From NCBI GenBank assembly GCA_900770255.1, contig CAAGJN010000026.1, positions 1-21,037 on the forward strand: a DNA stretch of 21,037 bases. Direction: 5' to 3'. The position numbers and the translations under genes are program-made. The stretch is from Clostridia bacterium (GTDB lineage Bacteria; Bacillota; Clostridia; Oscillospirales; Acutalibacteraceae). Shown piece after piece: positions 15,016 through 21,037 of this stretch; the stretch's first letter is position 1; each line of letters opens with the position of its first letter. Under the pieces are notes generated by a model, which saw only the letters and a program-made list of their open reading frames with translations, had not been told where the DNA came from and made no database searches.

Positions 15016-15855
15016 ATGAAACGTGGGCGCAACGTGGCTCGGGGCGTTTTGCCCTGCCTTTTGATTTTTGCAGTTATCCTGCCGATGGCAAGCTGTGTCA
15101 AGGAGGCCGGCGAATTGGAAAAGAGAGTTGATCAGACACTGTGCGGTGTGAAATATCGGTATTCGAGCGGTATGGAACGGTATGCCGATGTCCATATACA
15201 GATCGAAGAGGATAGGGTTGTATACGCAAGCTTTTTTCCCGAGGAAAGCGTGAGCGGGAATTCTTCAGGCGGGGATATATCTCCGGTTGTTATTGAAAAT
15301 GTGAGTATCGAGGAGGAAAAATGGGCCGATATCGAAAAAACGGTTGAGGACATTCTCCCTGCTTTAGAGCCCGTGAAGGAAAAAAACAGTCTTGTAAAGC
15401 GCCTACCCGAATGGCTGAAAAAAAAGTATTCCCTGGACGGAGAGGATCTGACGGAATTTTTTCTGACGTGGCGCGACAAAAACGGGGACGAAATTAAAGT
15501 GCAGTATTCTATACCCTCAGACCAAAGGTTTAAAGACGTTCTGGATTTGTTGAAGGAAACCGCTGAGTCGGCAAGCTGCGCTGAAAAGGATAATTACTAT
15601 CGCGTGGACTATTGCGGCAGTAAGTTTTGTTATACTAACGCAAAGGATTATTATAGAGCCGGTGAAAAAGTAGAACTGAATTTCGATCTTATTGCGACGG
15701 ATACGGATTACGCATTTTATCTTGACGGCAGTACCGAGGGTCTTGACGTGCAGGGCGAGGTTTACGGCTTTATGATTCGCTTTACCATGCCGGAGCACGA
15801 TGTGAAGCTCGAATATACTTGCGTCAACAGCATGCGCTATGTTTCGGAGGACTGA
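15016..15855 (+). CDS. Lipoprotein of unknown function
   Basis: ATG 15016 lies 5 bases after AAAGGAGA, and upstream in-frame codons have no such site, so I choose it. The signal peptide MKRGRNVARGVLPCLLIF leads to a lipobox MASC and a mature chain of about 250 residues. The first domain (about 40-190) is mixed alpha/beta with YADVHIQIEEDRVVYASFF and a long acidic helix. The C-terminal 70 residues contain YRAGEKVELNFDLIATDTDY and IRFTMPEHDVKLEY, reminiscent of Ig-like or InlB B-repeat-type beta modules that end in a MPxxDV strand. I cannot name a family. It follows the SPFH cluster in the same direction, separated by the hairpin at 14845-14880, so it may be transcribed on its own. Confidence 0.72.
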   Translation: MKRGRNVARGVLPCLLIFAVILPMASCVKEAGELEKRVDQTLCGVKYRYSSGMERYADVHIQIEEDRVVYASFFPEESVSGNSSGGDISPVVIENVSIEEEKWADIEKTVEDILPALEPVKEKNSLVKRLPEWLKKKYSLDGEDLTEFFLTWRDKNGDEIKVQYSIPSDQRFKDVLDLLKETAESASCAEKDNYYRVDYCGSKFCYTNAKDYYRAGEKVELNFDLIATDTDYAFYLDGSTEGLDVQGEVYGFMIRFTMPEHDVKLEYTCVNSMRYVSED

Positions 15856-15991
15856 GCTTTTGCATATACGCGGCCGGCGCAGAACATAGCCCGTTTCAAG
15901 GCCGATTGACGCGGCAGGAACAGATACATTGTATCAAACGGGGCTAAGGCTGAAGCGAAGCTTGGCCCTGCCCGATAAAAATTGTTGATAT
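15856..15991 (+). ncRNA. Structured intergenic segment, possible RNA element
   Basis: No ORF is supported here. GCCCGTTT (about 15889-15896) can pair with AAACGGGGC (15936-15944) apart from one bulge. Between them lies the palindrome GATAC-ATT-GTATC (15923-15935). A further hairpin, GGGCTAAG with CTTGGCCC, spans about 15941-15968. These could be part of a small RNA or a 3' UTR ending at the terminator that follows. No known RNA family was recognised, so confidence is low. Confidence 0.25.
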
Positions 15992-16052
15992 AAAGGTCAA
16001 AAAGCTTGAAAGACAGCGCCTCAGTGCGCTTTAAGCTTGTTGGCCTTTTTTA
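15992..16052 (+). terminator. Large rho-independent terminator
   Basis: Outer arms AAAGGTCAA and TTGGCCTTT (one G-T pair) enclose AAGCTT/AAGCTT and AGCGC/GCGCT helices, followed by TTTTTTAATTTTT. It ends any transcript coming from the lipoprotein gene or the structured segment. Confidence 0.85.
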
Positions 16053-16128
16053 ATTTTTCGAAATTTGTTTTACTTTTTACCGATTAAAGATGTATTTTTC
16101 TATTTTATTTAAAAAATTGTTACTTTTT

Positions 16129-16158
16129 TTGACAAATCGTCGTCGAATGTGATATAAT
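16129..16158 (+). promoter_or_regulatory. Consensus promoter of the sigma factor operon
   Basis: TTGACA (16129-16134), 18-bp spacer and TATAAT (16153-16158) with TGA immediately before it (extended -10) form a near-perfect housekeeping promoter. Transcription would start around 16165, about 30 bases before the GTG at 16195. Confidence 0.88.
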
Positions 16159-16194
16159 AAATCAAATAATATTATTATAAAGGATGATGATGTC

Positions 16195-16749
16195 GTGGTT
16201 ACTTGTCTAAAAGATAATATAGCCGAAGAATGTGAAGAACTTTGGCGGCTGTACGGAAAGTACATAAGGTGCTTTTGTGCAAACCGCTTCGGCGGCGATA
16301 CGGAGTGTATTGACGACTGCGTCCAGGAGGTCTTCACGGCCTTTATCGAAGCGAAGCGAAACGGCACGGAAATACGGTACCCCAAGGCTTGGCTGACAAC
16401 TGTAGCTGATAATAAGGTAAAGGAGTTTTACAGAAAGAGTAAGGCGGAAACCGAGCATATCGTCAGGATGACGGAGGAGAGTGAATTTGACGAATTATGT
16501 ACTTTTGACAACTATGACTTTTCCGCAGTTTCGGATCGGGAAGTTGAAGAAATGAAACAGAGCGTTTTGAAGCAGCTAAAAAAAGACGAACAGGTCATAT
16601 TGAACGACTACTATGTTAAGCGAATGAAAATAAAAGAAATCGCCGCTGAATGTTATCTCTCGGAATCAAATGTCAAGCAAAAGCTTTTCAGAGCAAGGAA
16701 AGACGTAAAATACTTGTCCCAAAAAGAAATGAGAAAACGCAACATATAA
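16195..16749 (+). CDS. ECF-type RNA polymerase sigma factor
   Basis: The GTG at 16195 follows AAAGGATG; the nearby ATG codons at 16184, 16187 and 16190 are out of frame. Region sigma-2 (about 15-82) includes YIRCFCANRFGGDTECIDDC, VQEVFTAFIEA and YPKAWLTTVADNKVKEFYRK. Region sigma-4 (about 118-175) has VILNDYYVKRMKIKEIAAEC and the recognition helix ESNVKQKLFRARKDV. There is no sigma-1 or sigma-3, and 184 residues is the ECF size. The next gene encodes a membrane protein of anti-sigma design, so release from the membrane is the likely control. The housekeeping promoter in front implies basal synthesis; the AAC-containing element behind the gene could add feedback. Confidence 0.88.
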   Translation: MVTCLKDNIAEECEELWRLYGKYIRCFCANRFGGDTECIDDCVQEVFTAFIEAKRNGTEIRYPKAWLTTVADNKVKEFYRKSKAETEHIVRMTEESEFDELCTFDNYDFSAVSDREVEEMKQSVLKQLKKDEQVILNDYYVKRMKIKEIAAECYLSESNVKQKLFRARKDVKYLSQKEMRKRNI

Positions 16750-16753
16750 ATTT

Positions 16754-16784
16754 TGTAACCTTTTTGAATTTTGCACACTATAAT
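16754..16784 (+). promoter_or_regulatory. Possible promoter between sigma factor and anti-sigma factor
   Basis: TGTAACC (16754-16760) followed by a T-rich spacer and TATAAT (16779-16784) lies in the 54-bp gap. The AAC core resembles the -35 element of ECF sigma factors, while the -10 is of housekeeping type. It may be a mixed or autoregulated promoter, or chance in AT-rich sequence. Confidence 0.35.
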
Positions 16785-16803
16785 TACAGAAGGAGTAAAT
16801 AAC

Positions 16804-17618
16804 ATGACAAATGAAGATTATAAAAAATTCTTCGTGATGAATCGGCCATACTGTCAAAAAAAGAGCTTGAAAATATAATTGAGAATGAATTGAAAAAGAA
16901 CGAATCGGAAATGGATCCGGATCTGATAGAGTACTGTATATATTCGATTAATCGACTCGAGTCAGCAGAAAACAAAGAAGGTGCAGATGAAAAGATTTTA
17001 AAATTTGAAAAAAAGGAGGAGAGGCCAGACATAAAACAAATAGCTCACAAAGGGAGAAAATCAATCGTTACGGCTGCGCTTGTCGCTGCGCTTTGTGCTG
17101 TTACCGTGATCGTCTCCCTCGCTGTCTCAAATGGCAATGTAAAAAACAGCGCCGTTGATTTTTATGATAATCATGTCCGTGTTTATCTCGACGGAAATGC
17201 CGATAATGACAGCAATGAGATTATGTTTTTCGGCTCCGTGTTGGATTCAGAGCTGGAAAAGCAGGGCTTTGCAGAGATAATGCTGCCCGGGGAAATATTA
17301 TCTGATAAGTGTGAGATTATGAACGTTCAGTATGAAAAGCAAGATAATCTTCTGTCGGCCATAATTCCTTATCAGCTAAACGGAACTTCGGGAATAGTTC
17401 GAATCAGGAAGTATTCTAACAAAGATATTATGTCTGCAATTGATTTTCGAAACTGTAACAACAGAGTTGAGCAGATAGAGATCCATGGCATACCGGTTTA
17501 TATTATCAGCCAGGATGAATATTGCTCAATAGCTTATCAAAAGGGCTTAACTCAATATGTCATAACCATAACATCGGATATGGACGAAGCAATTGAGTTG
17601 GCAAAAACGATAGAATAA
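16804..17618 (+). pseudogene. Anti-sigma factor with DUF4367-like domain, apparent frameshift
   Basis: AGAAGGAG and ATG 16804 give MTNEDYKK, but this frame stops after 24 codons. One extra A in the A6 tract at 16822-16827 would continue it as ILRDESAILSKKELENIIEN and join the long frame, giving about 271 residues. The uninterrupted part could start only at TTG 16890, which has no ribosome binding site. The chain has an acidic cytoplasmic N-terminus (about 1-80), one transmembrane helix (KSIVTAALVAALCAVTVIVS) and an extracellular domain ending EIHGIPVYIISQDEY ... DEAIELAKTIE, typical of DUF4367. I infer that it holds the upstream sigma factor at the membrane. The break may be a mutation, a sequencing error or slippage; the rest of the gene shows no decay. 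Confidence 0.7.
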
Positions 17619-17633
17619 AAAGGAGGACTTATT

Positions 17634-18140
17634 TTGAAAAGGTGTATTGCTGCAATTCTTTTAGTACTTATGTTAATGCCGGTATTTCCGTGCAGTGCAG
17701 AGAGCGAAACCGATCTGGATGTTAATTCGGATGTATCCGAAGTTGAGATGGTGGAAGTGGTTACGGGCGAAAACGATTTCGATACTGGGAGTACGTGGGC
17801 CTCAAACCTGATCGTCTGCACGGCGCTTGAGCTTGCGAAAACAAGCGACGGCAAGCTGGTTATTACTGCTATTACCGATGCCGTGGCAGGAGTAACCAAA
17901 TGCGGTTTTACATACATAAAGCTGCAGAGAATGGAGGACGGCGCATGGGAGAGCTATGCTACCTATTGCTACTATGATCAGTACAATGATTTTGAGAGCA
18001 AAGCGTTCACAAGGACAATAACTCCGCCCAAGGGCTATACGTATCGATTGATCTGCGAACACTATGCGGAGAAACCCCTTCTCGGTATCCTGAAGAGCAA
18101 GCAAAGGCTCTATAACGCTACATCGGCTATGTATTATTAA
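17634..18140 (+). CDS. Small secreted protein, unknown function
   Basis: The TTG at 17634 lies 6-7 bases after AAAGGAGGA. A signal peptide MKRCIAAILLVLMLMPVF with likely cleavage near CSA-E is followed by an acidic stretch (about 25-55). A domain with WASNLIVCTALELAKTSDGKL, CGFTYIKLQRMEDGAWESY and YTYRLICEHYAEK follows; this reads like a small beta-sandwich with paired Cys. It may belong to the clostridial DUF6147 group, but I am not sure. It lies 15 bp after the anti-sigma gene and before a strong terminator, so it is the third gene of the sigma operon and a possible extracellular effector or signal for it. The number of Tyr residues is high. Confidence 0.75.
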   Translation: MKRCIAAILLVLMLMPVFPCSAESETDLDVNSDVSEVEMVEVVTGENDFDTGSTWASNLIVCTALELAKTSDGKLVITAITDAVAGVTKCGFTYIKLQRMEDGAWESYATYCYYDQYNDFESKAFTRTITPPKGYTYRLICEHYAEKPLLGILKSKQRLYNATSAMYY

Positions 18141-18143
18141 AAG

Positions 18144-18175
18144 CTTCTCGCAGCAGAAAGGCTGCGGTCGAGAAG
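18144..18175 (+). other. Hairpin after the secreted protein gene
   Basis: CTTCTCG and CGAGAAG form the outer stem and CAGC/GCTG the inner stem around AGAAAG. No T-run follows. It precedes the true terminator by 16 bases and may protect the mRNA 3' end. Confidence 0.55.
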
Positions 18176-18190
18176 TAGATTAGAGTGCAG

Positions 18191-18233
18191 GCATGCACAA
18201 GCTGCTGAAAAGCAGTTTGTGCATGCTTTTTTG
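18191..18233 (+). terminator. Rho-independent terminator of the sigma operon
   Basis: GCATGCACAAGCTGCT pairs with AGCAGTTTGTGCATGC over 16 bp with one G-T pair, closed by a GAAA tetraloop and followed by six T. A further inverted repeat CGGACGCTT/AAGCGTCCG at 18248-18280 lies downstream and may be a backup. Confidence 0.93.
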
Positions 18234-18389
18234 CTCTGCGGGTAAAGCGGACGCTTCTGCGGCGGTCGGAAAAGCGTCCGTTTAAGCTTGATTGCCCAAA
18301 GCTTTGTTTGATTTATCGCCGATGTTCTCTCAAAATTCGCGCCAGCAGCCGCGCGTTTTTGTTTAACAGGCTGAATTTTTTTCTGCTCA

Positions 18390-18418
18390 TTGCTAAAGCT
18401 GTGATAAAGTGATAAAAT
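18390..18418 (+). promoter_or_regulatory. Promoter of the CLC gene
   Basis: TTGCTA, a 17-bp spacer and TAAAAT form a reasonable housekeeping promoter. Transcription would begin near 18425, leaving a long untranslated leader. Confidence 0.5.
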
Positions 18419-18518
18419 TTAATCAACATATAAATGCTGTGTCTTATGGGAAGAAAGCGGATTCTTGCCTTTTGTGCTCCGGGCCTTGAAAACGTGCGGT
18501 GCTTCAAGTGCTGAGGGG

Positions 18519-18544
18519 AGCAGACCTGCGGAGGGCAGGCTGCT
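18519..18544 (+). promoter_or_regulatory. Leader hairpin with GGAGG in its loop
   Basis: A 10-bp stem with one bulged A presents GGAGG as a five-base loop, 45 bases before the chosen ATG. It overlaps a second possible stem (GGCA/TGCC), so the two could exclude each other as in an attenuator. This is inferred from base pairing only. Confidence 0.4.
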
Positions 18545-18578
18545 TGCCGGAGGGCTTTTTCCGTGGATACAGCCGATA

Positions 18579-19847
18579 ATGGATGGGGTAAATTTGGAAG
18601 CTGTAAAACAAAAGCTGAGCTCGGCGGGTAAATATGTGCTCACGTTTTTCAAGTGGTTTGCTCTTGCCGCGGTGACCGGCGCAGTCGGCGGCGTTGTAGG
18701 TGCGCTGTTTCATCTGAGCGTCGAATACGCTACTGGAGTGCGCAAGGCGCACCCGTGGGTAATCTTTCTTCTGCCGGTCGGCGGCCTTGCTATAGCGGGG
18801 CTCTATAAGCTCTCCGGCAAGAAGGATGTCGGCACGAACGAGATTCTTGATGCCGTGCGCTCTCCGCAGGGCGTGCCCGCCGTACTCGCACCGCTGATCT
18901 TTGTCTCGACCGTTATAACGCACCTGTTCGGCGGCTCTGCCGGCCGCGAGGGAGCCGCGCTTCAGCTCGGCGGTAGCATAGCCGGACTCATCGGCAAGCT
19001 CGCCCGCCTCGATGAGAAGGATATGCACATAATGACAATGTGCGGCATGAGCGCCGTGTTCTCGGCGCTCTTCGGCACGCCGATAACCGCGGCTGTGTTT
19101 GCGCTCGGAGTTATCAGCGTTGGCGTCATATATTACGCAGGCCTGTTGCCCTGCGTAGTCTCGGCGTTTGTCGCATATTTTATCTCCGTGCTCATGGGCA
19201 CCGAGCCCGTCGCGTTTACCATTGCCGGTGTCCCGGCGTTTTCGCCGAAAGCCTGTCTGCTGACCGCAATGCTCGCCGCGCTCTGCGCTTTGCTGAGCAT
19301 TGTGTTCTGCCTCTGCCTGCACGGTACGCATAAGCTCTTTGAAAAGTATCTTAAAAATACGTTTCTCCGCGCGGCTGTCGGCGGTCTGATAATAGTCGGC
19401 CTGTCGATGATCTTTCGCAGCGGCGATTACAACGGCGCGGGCATGGATATAGTCGAGCGCGCGATAAACGGCGAGGCCCGCCCCGAGGCGTTTATCATGA
19501 AGCTGATCTTCACGGCGATAACTGTCGGCGCGGGCTACAAGGGTGGCGAGATCGTTCCGACATTTTTTGTCGGCGCGACCTTCGGTTGCGTCGTCGGCGG
19601 GCTGATTGGGCTTGATCCGGGCTTTGCGGCCGCCGTCGGTCTCGTGTCGCTGTTCTGCGGCGTAGTCAACTGTCCGCTCGCGTCGATATTCTTAAGCATC
19701 GAGATCTTCGGCGCAGAGGGCATGCCTTTGTTTGCGCTCGCCGCTGCGGTCAGCTATCTGCTCTCAGGCTATTACGGTCTCTACAGCAGCCAAAAGATAG
19801 TCTATTCGAAGCTCCGCGCGGAGCTCATAAACGTAAATGCAAAGTAA
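18579..19847 (+). CDS. CLC-F-type fluoride/proton antiporter (ClC family)
   Basis: A multi-pass membrane protein of 422 residues from ATG 18579; upstream in-frame TTG codons lack binding sites, and the site for this ATG is also weak. HLFGGSAGREGAALQLGG (about 115-132) contains gating Glu124. GTNEILDAV (about 85-93) replaces the GSGIP motif of chloride CLCs, with the Asn of fluoride types. FALGVI near 175 lacks the internal proton Glu of chloride exchangers. GAGYKGGEIVPTFFVGATFG (318-337) matches the CLC-F motif GGEVTP, keeping its Glu but with Val for Thr. The usual role is fluoride export driven by protons. Generic annotation would say chloride channel; I favour fluoride from these motifs, while the lack of a recognisable fluoride riboswitch weakens the case slightly. 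Confidence 0.85.
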   Translation: MDGVNLEAVKQKLSSAGKYVLTFFKWFALAAVTGAVGGVVGALFHLSVEYATGVRKAHPWVIFLLPVGGLAIAGLYKLSGKKDVGTNEILDAVRSPQGVPAVLAPLIFVSTVITHLFGGSAGREGAALQLGGSIAGLIGKLARLDEKDMHIMTMCGMSAVFSALFGTPITAAVFALGVISVGVIYYAGLLPCVVSAFVAYFISVLMGTEPVAFTIAGVPAFSPKACLLTAMLAALCALLSIVFCLCLHGTHKLFEKYLKNTFLRAAVGGLIIVGLSMIFRSGDYNGAGMDIVERAINGEARPEAFIMKLIFTAITVGAGYKGGEIVPTFFVGATFGCVVGGLIGLDPGFAAAVGLVSLFCGVVNCPLASIFLSIEIFGAEGMPLFALAAAVSYLLSGYYGLYSSQKIVYSKLRAELINVNAK

Positions 19848-19851
19848 GATA

Positions 19852-19880
19852 TTGACTTTGCGGCGGTTAGCTGATAAGCT
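19852..19880 (+). promoter_or_regulatory. Possible promoter of the HAD phosphatase gene
   Basis: TTGACT begins just after the CLC stop and TAAGCT follows at 17 bp, a weak -10. A better TATAAT (19886-19891) lacks a -35 at proper distance. Co-transcription with the CLC gene is equally possible because no terminator separates them. Confidence 0.3.
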
Positions 19881-19908
19881 TATTTTATAATAAATCGGGA
19901 GGGAAAAC

Positions 19909-20688
19909 ATGGACGCGTTGAAGGCAAAAAAAGGTTTTATCTGTGATATGGACGGCGTTATATATCACGGCGACAAGCTGCTTCCGGATGTTAAGGAATT
20001 TGTGGAGTGGCTCTATAGAGAAAATAAATCATTTCTGTTTCTGACGAACTCAAGCGAGCGTTCGCCGCGCGAGCTTCAGCAGAAGCTTGAGAGGATGGGC
20101 CTCTATGTTGACGAGAGCCACTTTTATACGAGCGCTCTCGCCACGGCGAAGTTTATAAGCAGTCAGAAGCCCGGCTGCTCGGCGTATGTGATTGGCGCGC
20201 CCGGACTTGTCAACGCGCTCTACGACCAGGGGATCACAATGAACAGCGTCGATCCCGATTATGTTATAGTGGGCGAGACATCGAGCTACAATTACGAGAC
20301 GGTCGTGCATGCGTCTAACCTTGTCAGAAACGGAGCGAAGCTGATAGGCACGAATACGGATCTCACGGGTCCTGTTGAGGACGGTATAGTCCCGGCGTGC
20401 CGCGCGCTTATTTCGCCCATAGAGATGGCGACGGGCAAGAAGGCGTATTTTGTCGGCAAGCCGAACCCGCTGATGATGCGCACGGGCCTTAAGATGCTCG
20501 GCGTGCACTCGGAGGAGGCTGCGATGATAGGTGACAGGATGGATACCGACGTCATCGCGGGCATCGAGACGGGCCTCGACACCGTGCTCGTGCTCTCGGG
20601 CGTCACCTCGCTCGAGGACGTCAACCTCTATCCCTACAGACCGACCTATATCTTTAACGGCGTCGGCGATGTGTTCTCAGAGATATAG
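19909..20688 (+). CDS. NagD-like HAD-IIA phosphatase
   Basis: The ATG follows GGGAGGG. HAD motif I is D13-M-D15-G, motif II is LTNSS (T46, N47), motif III Lys184 lies in FVGKPNP, and motif IV is GDRMDTD (208-214). The large C2-type cap between motifs II and III and the total of 259 residues mark the NagD/HAD-IIA group (TIGR01460). These are cytoplasmic magnesium-dependent phosphatases acting on nucleoside monophosphates, p-nitrophenyl phosphate or damaged sugar phosphates such as phosphoglycolate. The substrate cannot be read from sequence. The gene is 61 bp after the CLC gene; both use more G/C-ending codons than the genes upstream. A link to fluoride is only positional. Confidence 0.88.
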   Translation: MDALKAKKGFICDMDGVIYHGDKLLPDVKEFVEWLYRENKSFLFLTNSSERSPRELQQKLERMGLYVDESHFYTSALATAKFISSQKPGCSAYVIGAPGLVNALYDQGITMNSVDPDYVIVGETSSYNYETVVHASNLVRNGAKLIGTNTDLTGPVEDGIVPACRALISPIEMATGKKAYFVGKPNPLMMRTGLKMLGVHSEEAAMIGDRMDTDVIAGIETGLDTVLVLSGVTSLEDVNLYPYRPTYIFNGVGDVFSEI

Positions 20689-20772
20689 CAAAGAAGATAC
20701 CTCCGAGACAATATATCCCGAAAGCGAGCGGTTTTTACAGAGAGGTCAAACTGTTTCTGTCACTTGTATGAG

Positions 20773-20817
20773 ATCAAATGCTACGGATTTTATAAAATCT
20801 GCGTTTGATTTTATAAA
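20773..20817. repeat. Nested palindrome and 21-bp-spaced direct repeats
   Basis: GATTTTATAAAATC (20786-20799) is a perfect 14-bp palindrome. It is flanked by the inverted arms ATCAAATGC and GCGTTTGAT (one G-T pair). The 11-mer GATTTTATAAA recurs at 20807, exactly 21 bp after the first copy. It ends 10 bp before the TTGACA at 20827, so it could bind a regulator there. Confidence 0.6.
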
Positions 20818-20826
20818 GTAAACAGG

Positions 20827-20853
20827 TTGACATTTTTCAAATCTTGTTAGAAT
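20827..20853 (+). promoter_or_regulatory. Possible promoter in the last intergenic region
   Basis: TTGACA and TAGAAT are good hexamers and TGT precedes the -10 (extended form), but the spacer is only 15 bp. It could drive the small ORF at 20875 or the tRNA. Confidence 0.4.
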
Positions 20854-20874
20854 CGCTTTGAGTAGGTGTAAAGA

Positions 20875-20997
20875 TTGGAAAAGAGAACAAAACGTATACT
20901 GTCTATGCGGGGACAGATATCGAGTAAAAATTTGCGGATTTTTTTAAAAACTTCGTCAAAAGGACTTGCCAAAACAGCTTTCTTGTGGTATTATTGA
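20875..20997 (+). CDS. Possible 40-residue basic peptide
   Basis: TTG 20875 is preceded by AGGTG at a workable distance and by the promoter-like element at 20827-20853. The peptide begins MEKRTKRILSMRGQIS and ends AFLWYY. It is strongly basic and has no signal peptide. The frame runs through the tRNA promoter to a TGA at 20995-20997. It matches no family I know and may be chance. Confidence 0.2.
   Translation: MEKRTKRILSMRGQISSKNLRIFLKTSSKGLAKTAFLWYY
20966..20994 (+). promoter_or_regulatory. tRNA promoter
   Basis: TTGCCA, a 17-bp spacer and TATTAT stand 11 bases before the tRNA, the usual arrangement for a stable RNA gene. Confidence 0.65.
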
Positions 20998-21005
20998 TAA
21001 GCTTT

Positions 21006-21037
21006 CCGGGTGTGGCGCAGCTGGTAGCGCGCTTGAC
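21006..21037 (+). tRNA. 5' part of a tRNA gene, probably tRNA-Pro (cut by window edge)
   Basis: CCGGGTG fits a 7-base acceptor arm, TG positions 8-9, GCGC-AGCTGGTA-GCGC a standard D arm, G26, and CTTGA with C the start of the anticodon arm. The anticodon lies outside the window. A first base C and this D arm resemble bacterial tRNA-Pro, but the identity is not proven. Confidence 0.75.

Larger units (their letters stand above)
18234..18578 (+). other. Intergenic region and long leader of the CLC gene
   Basis: No gene is supported. It contains the inverted repeat at 18248-18280, the promoter at 18390-18418, and a leader of about 155 bases with strong folding potential. One hairpin at 18519-18544 is AGCAG-A-CCTGC, loop GGAGG, GCAGG-CTGCT; the arm after it (GGCA ... 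TGCC, then GGAGGGCTTTTTCC) offers an alternative fold close to the start codon. The conserved pieces of the fluoride riboswitch were looked for and not found. Confidence 0.5.
20689..21005. other. Intergenic region before the tRNA
   Basis: No clear terminator follows the phosphatase gene. The region is AT-rich and contains the palindrome and direct repeats at 20773-20817, two promoter-like elements and a possible tiny ORF, each listed separately. The rest shows nothing recognisable. Confidence 0.5.

Noticed and set aside
18425..18578. Fluoride riboswitch upstream of the CLC-F gene
   Set aside because: The conserved GAUGG and UGAUG...CUCCUAC parts of the crcB motif were looked for by eye and not found.
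18504..19331. 275-residue open frame on the - strand inside the CLC gene
   Set aside because: Its composition is charged and random-looking, while the + strand has clear CLC motifs.
20966..21020. TGATAAGCTT shared by the regions before the HAD gene (19872) and the tRNA (20995) as a regulatory repeat
   Set aside because: A single shared 10-mer in AT-rich promoter DNA is weak evidence and there is no symmetry or further copy.

Overview
This 21 kb window looks like chromosome of a mid-GC member of the Clostridia, probably an Oscillospirales-type gut anaerobe. The evidence is strong GGAGG ribosome binding sites, frequent GTG and TTG starts, many small secreted or lipoproteins, DUF4367- and DUF3298-type proteins, and no outer-membrane genes. 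Every supported gene lies on the + strand. No transposase, phage gene or CRISPR array was seen.

Region 1 (490-7473) is regulation plus nucleotide breakdown. A 7TM protein with a decayed kinase domain, a second membrane kinase that keeps its key motifs, and a NarL/LuxR-type response regulator overlap by 4 bp each and end in a strong terminator. Next comes a -10 box preceded by an inverted repeat at about -42. It drives a stand-alone pseudo-receiver with Glu where the upstream regulator has its phospho-acceptor Asp. A leaderless 5'-nucleotidase, a nucleoside hydrolase and a small membrane protein follow.

Region 2 (7572-15855) is a compact cluster resembling the YdjI-YdjG-YdjH membrane-stress partners of Bacillus PspA, with no PspA in view. 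It holds an SPFH protein with four zinc ribbons, a DUF4428 protein with a Gln-rich repeat tail and zinc ribbon, a lipoprotein, a zinc-ribbon membrane protein, a TPM-domain protein, an RsiV/PdaC-like lipoprotein and a DUF6935-like protein. Another lipoprotein follows after a strong hairpin. I infer a cell-envelope sensing or remodelling system.

Region 3 (15856-18232) is a structured intergenic stretch, a terminator, a near-consensus promoter, an ECF sigma factor, its probable DUF4367-type anti-sigma factor (interrupted by an apparent one-base frameshift) and a small secreted protein.

Region 4 (18233-21037) holds a CLC transporter of the fluoride-exporting CLC-F type behind a structured leader, a NagD-like HAD phosphatase, a repeat-containing intergenic region with a possible very small ORF, and the 5' part of a tRNA gene cut by the window edge.

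Functions are assigned by reading the protein sequences from memory of the families. No database search was possible.
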